DNA of 64,000 nucleotides from Dipteris shenzhenensis (taxonomy: Eukaryota > Polypodiophyta > Polypodiopsida > Gleicheniales): NCBI GenBank assembly GCA_047967505.1, contig CM106539.1. One strand, written 5' to 3'. Shown piece after piece: positions 11,845 to 23,536 of this stretch. Position 1 is the stretch's first letter, and every line of letters starts with the position of its first letter. Under the pieces are notes generated by a model. The model ran no database searches. It saw nothing but the letters and a program-made list of their open reading frames with translations, and had not been told where the DNA came from. Both the position numbers and the translations under genes were made by a program.

Positions 11845-12190
11845 TGTTTTAAGTAGCCCGGTGGTTAAAATCTGATGGTTAATGATAACCAGTCTAAAGG
11901 GCACTAGCACTGTGCAACAAATTTTAGGATAGCATGGTAGTAGTGTAGGGATAGCACGGTAGTAGTGCAGGATAAGTTATCACCTGTGCGGTGTTGGTTT
12001 GCACTAGGATATTAATAGCCACCAGCATGGTGGTTTGCTTCTATTATTACAACATGAATGGATTTGTAGGATGTGTGGATTTGCTATGGGAAACCACCGT
12101 GGTGGTTTTTGGGATATACTAAAAACAATCATCGGATTTACCATTTGGGATTTACAAAAACAATTTAATAAAACTAGCATGGTGGTTGTT
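11845..12190 (+). repeat. Subterminal-like motif cluster, AGCCCGGTGGTT orientation
   Basis: Motifs include TAGCCCGGTGGTTAAAATC (11852), AGCACGGTAGTAGTG (about 11953), GTGCGGTGTTGGTTTGC (about 11985), CAGCATGGTGGTTTGC (about 12023), CGTGGTGGTTTTTGGG (about 12104) and TAGCATGGTGGTTGTTTGGG (about 12175). They sit downstream of the transposase-like pseudogene and are inverted relative to the cluster upstream of it. Confidence 0.65.
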
Positions 12191-12452
12191 TGGGAAAAAG
12201 AAGCATAGTCTCAAATACAAATTCCATTTTGTAGGACAAGTGGACATATTGTTTCCTTGCAATGAGACTACATAAATTTTCTTAGTACTATCTTAGTCGT
12301 CCTCGTCCACGGCTCCAAGACACCCCAAGATGTGCTCATGCATGTCTAAATCCAATTTGAAGACACTCTTGCCCTTCTTTCATTGTGGCACAAGTTGCAT
12401 ATGGAACTTAATAGCTCTTACTAGATGAGAGTACACACATGTTTGTGGACTC

Positions 12453-14152
12453 TTAATGCAGCAATTCATAATTGCGGCCTCTCTTGGATGTTTTTTGGTA
12501 ACAAAAAGCTCCGACTACTACATTCCACTTCTCATAGGTTGCTCCCCAATTATCCTTAAATGTTTCCTCAACCTTGTACTTAGGTTTTGTGCAATGCAAC
12601 AGAAAGTATGGGTCATCTTCCTCGTTCTCCCTAGAATCTGCAACAATTGCAAAGTTATCCCCCTCTTCTAGACAGCCAGTGAGGTCATTGAAACTCTCCC
12701 CAAATTGTGGCGAGTTGTTTGTCTCTCCATTGTTTGTCACTCCATCTAAACGTAGAGGGAAAACTTGAACTCGCTCCCATGTCTTTAGAGTTGCAGTGTT
12801 CTCACAATTGTCATGATTCCCTATGATGCATGCACTATAGAAACAAGAAAGTTTTCTTGTTTTAATCAGTTGGTTGTTTGAAAAGCCCCATATGCTGTGC
12901 AGACCACGAACTCCTTTAATTTTCTCGCAATCGTGCCGACTTCTTCTTTGCACTTCATCCACTTTCACTTCATGGAACACTCTTTGTACTACAGCATTTT
13001 TACGGCTTTGTTTACTGTATGTTGAATGCATGTCCATGCTAATTGGTGTTTAAATAGAGCTTGCCTAATAATAGCACCGCATCCATCATGTTCACCCTTG
13101 CCATGGATAGACCCAAAGAAATTCCACATCATGTCTAGACCGGTCAGGGATTTGAACCTTGAGACGAAGTAGAATCCATGAGCTGATTTAAATTGAGAGG
13201 CAGCATCCACACCCAATGCTATTTTATATTTTCTGCATGGGGATTTTCCTTTTTCAGCCATTCCCAGTGTAGTAGAAAAGCATGCTGCACAAATAGGATG
13301 TCATGTTTTCTATCATTTGAAATGTAGAAATGGTACATGCATTGCACTGACTTGGACTCCTGTGAATTAGCAAGCAGATTAGCATCAAGCATGGAAGAAT
13401 CAAGCAAATGACTGTATGTGATATGCACAAGAATTGTTATCTGCTTGTTGTACTAGTGAGCACTTTGTATCTCATCTTATTCTTGATAAAAATAATTTTC
13501 TGCAAAATCTATGATAGATACAATAGTGTCACGGGGAAAATTGGCAAGGCACATCCTGAACTGCTTATCTTGCCAGCTGGCCGTGAAATTGTGAAGCACA
13601 TATTTTTGGATGGATTGAACCGCGTGACCTATAAGCTCCCTTGGCTGGGTGCTCTTATATGACAGTAGCCATCTCTTTTTATCGGATCCTTCAACATTGA
13701 CACTTTCAAAACTCCTCCATTTTAGAGCAACATGGTTGTCTTCCCTCATTTCATTTGGATAGACATTGAATGTCTTCTTCTTCAGCTTCAAACTGCAATG
13801 CTTGCATGCCACCGCGAATTCTTAGGCCACAAAAACCTGCCTTCCCTTGCAACACATGATGAGGATCTAGGTGGCCTACAGACTGTGCATTCATTGGGGA
13901 GGCATGGGTATCGATCCCCATGGAGCAATGCTCCAATACGACCAGAAAGTCATTCATATCTTGCCAGCCCAGGTCAAAGCCTATGTGTGTTTTGCAACAA
14001 TAAACATTCCTGTCTTTGAGTTTTCTGACATATGTTTTGCAACAATAAACATTCCTGTCTTTGAGTTTTCTGACATACCAGGGCTTACAATGCTTAAAGC
14101 TTCTCTGCCCAATTGAAATGTCCAGATTCTGATCCATAAACTTGAGATACAA
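12453..14152 (-). pseudogene. Broken transposase-like gene with SIHGKGEHDGCGA motif
   Basis: Several overlapping minus-strand frames join into one decayed protein. Reading 5' to 3': a segment with the block YVRKLKDRNVYCCKT (about 14080-13985, duplicated) and a Cys pair CKHC; ERWLL-like and WQDKQFRMCLANF blocks (13.8-13.5 kb); YISNDRKHDILFVQHAF and LHWEWLKKENPHAENIK ending in a stop (13.36-13.22 kb); after a frameshift DAASQFKSAHGFYFVSRF and FFGSIHGKGEHDGCGAI (13.2-13.07 kb); after another frameshift a segment with LSCFYSACIIGNHDNCEN (about 12.84-12.79 kb); and an acidic end with YFLLHCTKPKY. The block order recalls an uncharacterised transposon-derived family I know from sequence but cannot name. 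The acidic Asp in DAASQF and the HGKG/DG motif could be catalytic; that is inference. It is clearly non-functional. Confidence 0.5.
13988..14077 (+). repeat. Perfect 45-bp tandem duplication inside the pseudogene
   Basis: TGTTTTGCAACAATAAACAT... (45 bp) at 13988-14032 is repeated at 14033-14077. It duplicates 15 residues in frame. Confidence 0.95.
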
Positions 14153-14267
14153 CTGCGTCTACTGACCCAACATGCGGGAATAATAGAACAATGAGCCTCC
14201 TTTTTGCTACTACTGAAAGAATACAAAACATAGTCTAATTAAAGTATATAATGAGGCAAAATAATTT

Positions 14268-15000
14268 TCAACCACCACGCTGGTTTAGGACAGTCACAAT
14301 TTCAATCACCGGGTTGGTTTAGGACACATTTAGGATAGTCAACCACACTGAGCTGGTTTGAGACATGTTTAGGATAGTCACAATTTTAACCATCGGGATG
14401 GTTTAGGACACTATCCACCAGGATGATTTAGCTTGATGGTCTCAACTTTACATATTAGACAATAACAAGTATATTGCTTTTCATTTCTGAATTTCACCAT
14501 TAGAAAATAACAACATATTGTTTTTCATTTTTGAATTTCATAATTTAATTGTGGTATATGACCCGAATAGCACAAAATTAAATTTAACGAATTTAAGTAC
14601 TAAGAAACACAATAATTTCAACCACCGAGCTAGTCAATAACTAATGTCTGTTGAACTACACTAGTTCAGAACAATCACATAACTTGGTGATTGAGCTGAA
14701 GCAGCCACGGTTGCATGATGTTCCAACCACCGGGCTGGTTTAGTAAAATAATAATATATTGCAATTAATTTTTGCTCAACCATGCCACCAGGATGGACAA
14801 TAACTAATGTCTGTTCAACCACGCTGGTTTAGGATAATCACATAATTGGCGATTGAGTTGAACTAGCCTACGGTTGCATGATGTTCCAACCACCGGGCTG
14901 GTTTAGGACAATCACATTTAGTCCAAGCCTGGTTTAAGAAATGAAACAAGTAAACTATCCCAAAGCTCAATCACAAACAACCACCGGGCTAGTTTGGGCA
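14268..15000 (-). repeat. Subterminal-like motif cluster, AACCACCGGGCTGGTTTAG orientation
   Basis: At least nine variants of AACCACCGGGCTGGTTTAGG occur: about 14270, 14316, 14349, 14389, 14413, 14617, 14727, 14818, 14887 and 14978. Many are followed by ACA and ATCACA. On the minus strand they read like the cluster at 11.85-12.19 kb. Confidence 0.8.
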
Positions 15001-15094
15001 TCACTGACCTGCGTTATATCTAGCATGTATATGATGTGCTTCTCAAACACCTTGCGTCCTGTCCACTTCTTATAGATGTCCTTCGCTTGTATGT

Positions 15095-15640
15095 ATTTGG
15101 TGTTGATATCGCTTGTATGTATGTGTATGCTTGATAAGATTGTGAGTATCAAGTGGTAGCAGAAGAGTGAGTCATATAAATAGGTGGGCCTCATGTCCAT
15201 GTGTGCTCAATAATGTAGAAGAGATCACATGCCAATCATGTAGAGGGCATGTGGAGGAGTGGTCTCAAGTTTTGAATTCCTATGTGGGATGTGGACATTT
15301 GGAAAAGAGAGGGTCCCTATGGGCTCCATGAGGGAAGACTCTTGACTTTCTAAAATTTTAAAGAGTCATGAGCATGAAACTTGTCAAAATGTGCCCAAAA
15401 GGACAATTGGTGGTGACCCATGTCCTTATGTCACCAAGGGGCGAAGGTATCTACTGGTTGGAAATGTATCAAGGTAAAGGAGGGTAAGAATTGCTCTATA
15501 AAACGAGCTTCTCTACTTCTTCTCAAGTGCCTCATTATTTTCCTTGTCTACCTCCACCCATTTTACCTACTCACCCTAGTGAATTAGGCTCTCCCTTCTG
15601 TACTTCTCTTCAATATGAAGCTCTCTCTTGATGTCTTGAA
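15095..15640 (+). repeat. LTR-like dispersed repeat, copy 1
   Basis: It shares many blocks in the same order with 53450-54250, including GAGTGAGTCATATAAA, CATGTCCATGTGT, GGCATGTGGAGGAGTG, AAAAGAGAGGGTCCCTATGG and GACTCTTGACTTTC, then a TATA-like CTCTATAAAA (15491-15500). The block order plus a TATA box suggests a retrotransposon LTR, here solo. The termini were not resolved. Confidence 0.6.
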
Positions 15641-16496
15641 TTAAACCTGTGCCCTTTTCCTAGTTCTTCTCTTATCTCTCCCCACTTTGCTTCAAAGCTT
15701 CGTGTGTCCATGTGAGGAGGTATTTTCGAGATCTAATATGAGTGAATCTCCAAATCTCTTAGGTGACCTGAATCCACTATGAATCATGGATGCCACTATA
15801 ATACATAGGGAAATTGCTATCTTCCAAACAGAGGCAAATTCAAGCCTGGTATGGATAGTTTTGATAGCATTGAGTAAAACTATCATAAGTTTTTGCTCCA
15901 AAATCTAATTTAGATAAAACATATATCACAATCTTTATCTATTGATGTATTTATATCTTTATTTTAAGTAGAAGAATAGAAGATATTGTTGTCTAAGTAG
16001 CTGAGTCTATTGTTTGGGACAATTTTACTAGTCTATAGTAAAGTTGTAATAACTCTTTACTCAATTGTCCAATTTCAACTCTTCTTATATGGATGCGAAG
16101 CTCTCTTATATCTCTATAAGTTTATGATATCCATCCTTTCTAATATCTCTTTTGTTGATGTATCAATTCATCTTTGTGCATTGCTAGTTTTTCTTTCACC
16201 TAGTTAAATCACTTTCTGGTGTGTGTCTTGAAGCCTTTCTTTATTGAATTAAAGAAAATAGTAAGGATATCATCCTATTACTTTTTGCAATTGTTATTGA
16301 TTAAAGCCTACATAGTAGTGATTTAAATATACATAGCATTGATTCCATTTTCTTTTGTTTGTGATGCAAAAAACTAGAGCAAAATCAAACAGCTTGGACT
16401 TCCCTTGTCCAAAGCAATTTTCTTACACACATTGAATCAACAAGGCTTGAAAAGGAGAGGTGAGAAGGGCTGGTTATTCTAGAGAAGGATGATAGT
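15641..16496. other. Non-coding AT-rich DNA
   Basis: No gene, RNA or clear repeat was seen. Confidence 0.5.
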
Positions 16497-17336
16497 ATGA
16501 AGAGCTTCAGCCCTCGCTCCGATCCTTTGAGAGTTAATCACTACAATGTCTTTTGTTACGATATGAAAGATTTTACTGCTACTATTCCCAAACGTGGCTA
16601 CAAGTTAGCCATTGGAGACATTCCCTATGGCTTCACGCTAAAGCAAAGTGTAAATGACATTGCTAGATAGGACATAAACAAATTGATGCCATGGTTTTGG
16701 CATTCAAAGCGCACAACGTAGCTCTAGCCAAGAGCTTTATTATTTTTCATTTCACTACTTAGGTAGCATCAGGTGCAAAAGCACTCATGGATCACTACCA
16801 TTCTTGGGAGAACCTGATGGTAACTTCTTTATAACTTTGCTCAATAGTTTTTTATTCATACAAAGATTTATTTCGGCACATTTGAACATATTATAATGTT
16901 TCCTTTCATTGATTTGATCATTAGAGTGAAGACTATTTTGGAGCATGTTTCCGGAAATAAGATGATCCGTCCTTTTGAGATGATGTCTGTTTGCTAGTTC
17001 TCTTCATTTGAGAAGACCATTTAATAGTCTTACATTGTTCACGCATGAATGTTAATAATGTGTTTCATTTTCTTGATGTGACTAGAAAATGTAGATATAG
17101 TGATGGTAACAAAGCCAACATCAACCCATACCAAATGCCTCAACGTTTAATCAATGAACTTCTAGATTTGTTCACTATCTAGGATGATTGGTTTCTATGC
17201 AAGGACTAGAACAACCACTGTTTGTGCTCTTCAAAAGAAGAGGAACTATATTGCTATAGAGAAAGACACTTTGCAAGCTGCATTCATCTTACAAAAGGTC
17301 TGCGCCATCAATAATATTCTCAATGTTGATGATTAG
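16497..17336 (+). pseudogene. Relic of an N4/N6-type DNA-methyltransferase-like gene
   Basis: Three coding blocks lie in the same direction. Block 1 (16497-16670, 57 codons) contains YKLAIGDIPYGF, matching the catalytic region (D/S/N-P-P-Y type, here DIPY) of amino-methyltransferases. Block 2 (about 16684-16830, other frame) reads AFKAHNVALAKSFIIFHF, a stop, then HYHSWENLMV. Block 3 (17045-17182) reads NPYQMPQRLINELLDLF, like the segment before the SAM-binding motif. It is followed in another frame (17184-17336) by GFYARTRTTTVCALQKKRNY and IAIEKD. The last matches motif I (FxGxGTT) with both glycines replaced by Arg through G-to-A changes. Catalytic motif before SAM motif is the beta-class order. 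Frameshifts, stops and lost glycines make it a dead copy. Its origin, host gene or transposon passenger, is unknown. Confidence 0.55.
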
Positions 17337-18023
17337 AAAGTTGGTGTTAAATCCTATGTAGATAATGCAACAATATAGATGGCGTCTAGAGAGCCTCAAC
17401 CCGCCTTTACTAATGAAGAAATATGAGCTGGCAGAGTTGTTTGAGGATGCATCACAATGGTTGGTCCAAATCCCGCAGAGGAAACAACAAACCAACAAAC
17501 CACCCAAGAATCACCAGATAGATAGATACTAGACATTTGAGATGTTGGTCCTTTGATATGTTGAGTTGTTGAATATCATGTTATGACAGTTCTCTTTTAT
17601 TGAGTTGGAGAGTTGGATATTCATTTGAATCTCATGTAATGATAGTGCTCTTTTATAAGATGAGATCTCTTTTCTTTGTTTTGGAGTATACAATTGTCAT
17701 GGCAATTATTTTGAGAATTATTATTTTTCTTAATTTATAGTGTTTATATGTTATTGCAATTAATATTTTTTATAAATCTGGATTATTGAATCTTTCCTTA
17801 TTTTACCATAATGTTTTAATTTATTTTTTTAGGCTTCCAAATGTACAAAATTTCAAATTTGAAAGATTTTAATACAGTTTCTCTTGAAAGAGGGAGAGGA
17901 GATCAAGATTGTCTTATTTGATGCTTCTATATTCTTTAAAATGTTTGTCATACTTGTATAATAAATCAAGAGGAGATGGGGCCACACATCATGTGGTCTT
18001 ACCCCTGGGGTTGGGGGTGGGGC

Positions 18024-18054
<31 letters not shown>

Positions 18055-18135
18055 AATAATTTGATTAGTAAATGTATCACACACATACAGACACTTATTT
18101 CTGTACACACACACACACACACGCACACACACACG

Positions 18136-18179
<44 letters not shown>

Positions 18180-19673
18180 TACTTTCCCAATGATGAATTA
18201 TTATTTTATGTATATCTTGTGAAATCTCCCCTTAATACTCTTTTTCTAACCAGCCCTCACATCAAGCACACTAATCCTCCCATACCTCTACTAATCCCTT
18301 CTCAACCCATGCTCTCATTTGCTCCTACTCCAATTGTGTCTTAAATGTTTTTTGAATTATCTAAGAATCCATATGGTTGACTATATTCCTATGTAAAGCG
18401 ATAACAAGACGGGGAAAATAGGCATTACTTGTCTATCCATACGCAACTATGTTGTTCTAATACCTAGTTTGTTTGGATGTTGGCAGGTAAGTGGACCTTG
18501 ACCTTGGAACCTGGACTACTTGAGGATTCAACATCTTTTCTCAATATTGTGTTTGTCAAACTCAATATTATTAAAAATTCTTAATTTTGGTGGGAACTTT
18601 TGCAAACTCTAGTTGTTCCCCATTTTTCAACTTTTTATCCAATTGATGGAATTAATTGTATGGCTCAATTATTGATGGGACTTTTTAATCTAAACACACA
18701 CACACACACTCTTCCATTTTTCACACTTTCACTATGGTGTTACCTTCAACCCCCCTTCCCTTAAAACACATTTAAATCAATTTTTATAGATGATTGGGTA
18801 CCTATCGGTATTGTGTTTCCCCCTTTTTTGCTACCTATACCAAATTATTTTGGTTAGGCTATTTTTTTAATATATATTTTAATGGAGCCCCCTCCCTTGT
18901 GCAACTTCTTAACCTAGCATGTAATTCCCTATGATGTAATTCCCCATGATGAAGTTAATATTGCTCCAGAAAAATACATTAATGTTCTTTTATTCGACCC
19001 TTAATCTTGTGAGTTTCCCCCACTCTTGTTTTCTTTTTTCAAAGTTGAGAGAAAGCGATGAATTGACTAGAATCTCCTCTGACTGGCTAAAATGCCCTTG
19101 GACGGTGTACCAAATGAGAAACAATTGGTTTTTTTCCATCAATCAAAGCCTGAAAAATCTTTTCAGCATAAACAATACCTAAGGTCCTGCTATTGGTGAA
19201 GATGCTTGCTTTGGCCACCATTGATGCATGTATAACTTGAGTCTTCTGGCCCCATATATATCTTGGATCCTGTCACAATCTCATTCAAGCGAAGATTTAG
19301 GTTCTTTATTGATAACATTTCTGCTTTTGAATCTGGCTCCATTTCAAGACCCTCCGCATCCTCTTCGTGTTCTTCCTCTCCTCTTCTTTGCCCTTTCTTT
19401 GTATATGAACGACCTCTTTTTCGAGTTATAGGACTTGGAACTGTAGCTCATGAAGTACTCACCTTTTGAATTTGACATCGGGGTTTATTTTTTAGGGGCT
19501 CTATGTGAACCGCTTTACATCGCCCCTACTTCTTCTTCTATTGCGTCAACTTCAAGTATACTCAAGGGTTGCACTTGTTCTGTTATTCCATCAACTTCAT
19601 GAGTTACACCATCTAAGTGAGTAATACCATGAACAAGAGATGCATGTGCATGTCCTGTCTTATTTGATGCATG
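17337..19673. other. Non-coding DNA around a (CA)n microsatellite
   Basis: AT-rich sequence with no recognisable gene. A short (CA)n also occurs near 18697. Confidence 0.5.
18024..18175 (+). repeat. Poly-C and (CA)n microsatellite
   Basis: A poly-C run (about 18024-18040) is followed by (CA)n at 18041-18054. After a spacer, a long interrupted (CA)n with CG variants runs from about 18103 to 18175. Confidence 0.95.
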
Positions 19674-20454
19674 TCATGTCTCAGCCAATTCAATTCCTAT
19701 TTGAGATGCATGTGCATGTCCTGTATCATCTGATGCATGGCATGTCTTAGCCAATTCAATTCCTATCTCAGATGTAGATCCCTTGTAAGCGTCCACATGT
19801 ACAAGACCCTCATCCAATGCTACAATGTGTTCTGTCTCATCCACTCCAGTTCCTCTCTCATTTGTATTACCATGAACCAGGTCTACATGGCATCTCTCAT
19901 CACTTTCTTTCTCATGTGTGGATTCTTGCACCTTAGGTCCCTCCAATGAAGTTGAACCTTGTTCGATGACACCTTGAAAGTATTCAAGGATTATCTTTGA
20001 CTGCATTTTTCTTGCTTCCTCAATGGGAAATTCCTCCCACACATGTTGGAGGATCTCTAATGTAGGAACTAATTCAGGAAATCTAGATGCTTTTGGCAGC
20101 AACATCACAAAGTGCATTGCATCTTTCTTTGAAAGAAGAAACAATCTGTTGCTCATTCTTGACTTTGTATAAATCATCATTGTATTGCTATCTTTTTCAA
20201 TTTTTATTCCTAGTAAGGTGCCCCCTTGAGTCAAATTGCTCTTTGAGAAAGATACATCTGATGCCCGCTCATCTTTCTCCAACTCTCTCTTTGTCATTCA
20301 CTAGAATGAGATTTCCTTTGCTCAATACCAAGAACCATGCTTTCTTTGTTGTGTCAACAACGGTCCAGTTTGTGAAGTCCTTTGGGGCATAAATTCTTTC
20401 ATTGTATTTCAGTGTCATACCATTAACAAATGCTATAGCCTCAAGATCCATCAT
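19640..20454 (-). CDS. Hypothetical protein, probably broken
   Basis: On the minus strand one frame starts at 20454 (MMDLEAIAFVNGMTLKYNER). It overlaps a second frame at about 20280 that runs to 19674 (with RASDVSFSKSNLTQGG and HVWEEFPIEEARKMQSK). A one-base shift or short intron would join them into about 260 residues. The C-terminal part is Glu/His-rich and contains an imperfect repeat around IGIELAKTCHASDDTGHAH, partly encoded by a tandem duplication of about 66 bp (19640-19770). I do not recognise the family. The repetitive acidic tail resembles transposon accessory proteins, but this is a guess. Confidence 0.3.
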
Positions 20455-21322
20455 ATATTAAAGCACAACAAAAAATTGAGGTACAAAAACTATAATTCTT
20501 TTTCATGAAAACTACAATTACTTTGATAAATCAAAAGTACAATGAGTCCCATTGATACACCTCAAGTTTTCATTCTTCCCAATCGTATAAGTGTCAATTT
20601 CATGCTTTGGGACTAGCTTAAAAGGCTTTACAAGGCGTACATACATGCATGAATGTCAAAAAAACAAGGATTTACAATGAACTCATGGAGAGTGTAAAAT
20701 GAAATAAAGTATAATCGAATACAAATCTTAAGTTTGTCTGATATAAGTGTAATATGCTTTGTCAACTCCCACAACTAGTATAAATATAATCTGCTCTGTC
20801 CACTCCCATAACTGATTCAACTTTAATCTGTCCTGTCCACTCATACAACTTCCAATCATCTTGAAAGTTGTAAAACCTTGATTGTTGCTTAAATGGTAGG
20901 CTTTTTGTGAGTGTGAAACCGAATGTGCACAAATGGACTGACTCCGATTAGGAACTAGACATGAAATTTTGAGCATGGCTTTGATTGGTTTTTTTGGAGT
21001 TCTCTCCTCTAAGGATAAACTAATCTATGCTAATCTAGACTACACCAACCGTCGAAGCAAAGAAAAGCAAGAAATAATTTCTTTTCCATTGTTCTTTTTA
21101 ATATGCTTAGGTTGCAAGTTAAAAGCAAGAAATAATCTATTTTCCATTGTTCTTTTTAATATACTCACGTTGCGAGTTTAAAAAATATAAAATTTTTATT
21201 TACGAAAACTAATTTACTTACAACTCATAAGAATTTAACACTGATATTAATAAGAAGTTAAAATCTTAATAAATTTAAGTTTGACTTTATGAAAATAATA
21301 AAAACTAAAAATTTAAATTGAC
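20455..21322. other. AT-rich DNA without a gene
   Basis: Nothing coding is seen. The last 100 bases (about 21215-21285) resemble the sequence just after the telomere-like tract (about 21917-21990) in direct orientation. Confidence 0.5.
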
Positions 21323-21900
21323 TCCAAACCCTAAACCCTAACCCCAAAACCCAAAACCCAAACCGTCAAATCCTAAAACCTAACCCCCAAACCCTAAATC
21401 CTAAACCCAAACCCCCAAACCCTAAACCCTAAATCCTAAACTCTAAACCCTAAACTCTAAACCCTAAACCCTAAACCCAAAACCCAAACTCCAAAACCCA
21501 AAACCCTAACCCCCAAACCCTAAAACCCTAAAACCTAACCTCCAAACCCTAAACCCTAAACATAAACCTCTAAACCCTAATTCCCAAACCCTAAACCTTA
21601 ACTCCCAAACCCTAAACCCAAACCCTCAAACTCCTAAACCCTAAATCCAAATCCCCAAACCCTAAACCCTAAACCCTAAACCCAAACCCTAAACCCTAAT
21701 CCCTAAACCTTGAACCCCAAAACCAAAACCCTAAACCCTAAACCCTAATCCCCAAATATGAATGCCCTAAACACTAACCCCAAACCCAAACTCCAAACCG
21801 TAAAACCCTAACCCCTAACCCTAAACCCTAAGCCCTAACTCCTAAACCCTAAATTCTAAACCCTAAACTCCCAATCCCCAAACCTTAAACCCAAACCCTT
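21323..21900 (+). repeat. Interstitial telomere-type repeat (CCCTAAA)n, degenerate
   Basis: About 580 bp consist almost wholly of CCCTAAA and near variants (CCCCAAA, CCCAAA, CCCTAACC). CCCTAAA/TTTAGGG is the canonical telomere repeat of most land plants. The C-rich strand is on the plus strand. The high variant content indicates an old internal tract rather than a chromosome end. Confidence 0.9.
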
Positions 21901-22349
21901 TTTTTATTCAAATTAATTTAACTTAAAACTAATAAGAATTGAAAATTCACATTCATAAGAAGTTTAAATTTTGATAAAGTAAATTCTTATTAGTTTGAAT
22001 CACAAAATTTGAAATATAAATAAATTTAATTTAACTTAAAGTTTATGAAAAATATAAAAATTTAAACGTAAAATTAAGAATATAAGATTTAAAATAAAAA
22101 GTTCAATATTTACATAGAAGAATATATTAATTCTCCCTAAAAAGAAATAAATTAAACTAATAATATATGAATGTAAGTTAAACTACTTTAAAAAATTTTA
22201 AAAATGTGATAAATTTGAAATTATACTTTCTATATTCCAACACAAAATGCATTTTTTTCTACTATATTCTAAAAATTTTAATTGAGAAATTAAAGTAGTA
22301 AATTGAAAATGAAAGTGAAACTCATTTTAAATTAAAAAAAAATGAAAAA

Positions 22350-22640
22350 TTTAAAATTCAAGTTTCCACAAGTTTGCCTTTTCGCACACGTTTGTCTTTT
22401 CACACTTTTCAAGTTTTCACACGTTTGTCTTTTCAAACACAAGGTTGTCTTTTCACACAGTTTTCAAGTTCCCACACATTTGTCTTTTCAAACACAAGGG
22501 TTCATAGTTTAAAAAAAGGTGGGAAATTTAAAATTCAAGTTTCCACATGTTTCTCTTTTCAAACATCAAGGTTTATAGTTTTGTTTGTTTAAGTTTCGCA
22601 CACACCAAGGTAGATAGTTTTGTTTGCAAGTTTCCACACG
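22350..22640 (+). repeat. Degenerate short tandem repeat of a TTTCCACACGTTTGTCTTTTC type
   Basis: AAGTTTCCACACGTTTGTCT and variants recur about six times, interspersed with TCAAACACAAGG. Confidence 0.7.
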
Positions 22641-22784
22641 TTTACATTCTCCTTCACTATCTCTCCTCTAATATCCCTCATTGATCGTAGCTCCCACATC
22701 CTTCCATCAAAACATCTCTCCTTTATCCCTCCTTGATCGTCGCCCACTCCTTTCTCCTCCTCATTTTTTGGTAAGATTTTCTAT

Positions 22785-22892
22785 CTCTTTCATTCTTACT
22801 CTCTCTATCCCTCTCTCTCATACTTTTCTCTTGCTCCCTCCCTCTCTAAATTTTCATCTCTTGTCTATCTCTCTCGTCTCCTCTCTCCCTCT

Positions 22893-22937
<45 letters not shown>

Positions 22938-23470
22938 GAGTATGCTTCTCTCTCTCTCTCTCTCTCTCTCCCTCTCTCTCTTTCTTTCCTATCCTTTTTA
23001 TTTCCTCTCCCCTCTCCTCTCTGTTTCCTCTCATGTTTAGTTACTCTCTCTCCCCTCCTCTTCATTTCCTCTCTCTCTCTCTCTCTCTCTCTTTTCCCTC
23101 TTTTCCCCCCTATTTTTCTCTCTTTTCTTCTCTCTTCTCCTCTTTTCCCTCCTATTTTCCCCCTCTTCTCCTCTTTTAATTCCCTCCTCTTTTCCCTCCT
23201 CCTCCTCTTTTCCCTCCTCTTTTCCTCTTCTTCCTCTTCTTTCCCTCTTCTTCCTCTTCTTTCCCTCTTTCCTTTCCCTCTGCTTCCTCTTCTCCTCCAC
23301 TTTCTCTTTTCCCTCTTCTCCCTCTTCTCCCTCTTCTTTCCCTCTTCTTCTCTCTTCTTTCCTTCTTTTGTTTCCCTCTTCTTCTCTCTTTCCCCTCTTC
23401 CAATCTCTTTTCCTTTCCCTCTTCTTCCTCTTTTCCTTTGCCTATGCCTATGCCTATGCCTATGCTTATG
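22785..23470 (+). repeat. (CT)n and CTTC/TTTCC tract with TGCCTA hexamers
   Basis: Pure (CT)n stretches (about 22890-23030) grade into TTCCCTCTTCTTCC sequence up to 23435, then five TGCCTA/TGCTTA hexamers (23439-23470). The reverse complement of 23340-23435 matches the purine module at 32440-32570, including the non-repetitive block GAGATTGGAA with GGGGAAAGAG after it. Confidence 0.9.
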
Positions 23471-23536
23471 TTTGTTTTTTATTTTTTGTTTTCGTGTTTG
23501 TGTCTATGTTAGACATGGGATCACGTCGCACGTCCG

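Noticed and set aside
17853-18176. Cys/Val-rich 107-codon frame
   Set aside because: It is encoded by the (CA)n microsatellite.
21323-21900. True chromosome end
   Set aside because: The telomere-type tract is degenerate, only about 580 bp, and flanked by ordinary sequence on both sides.
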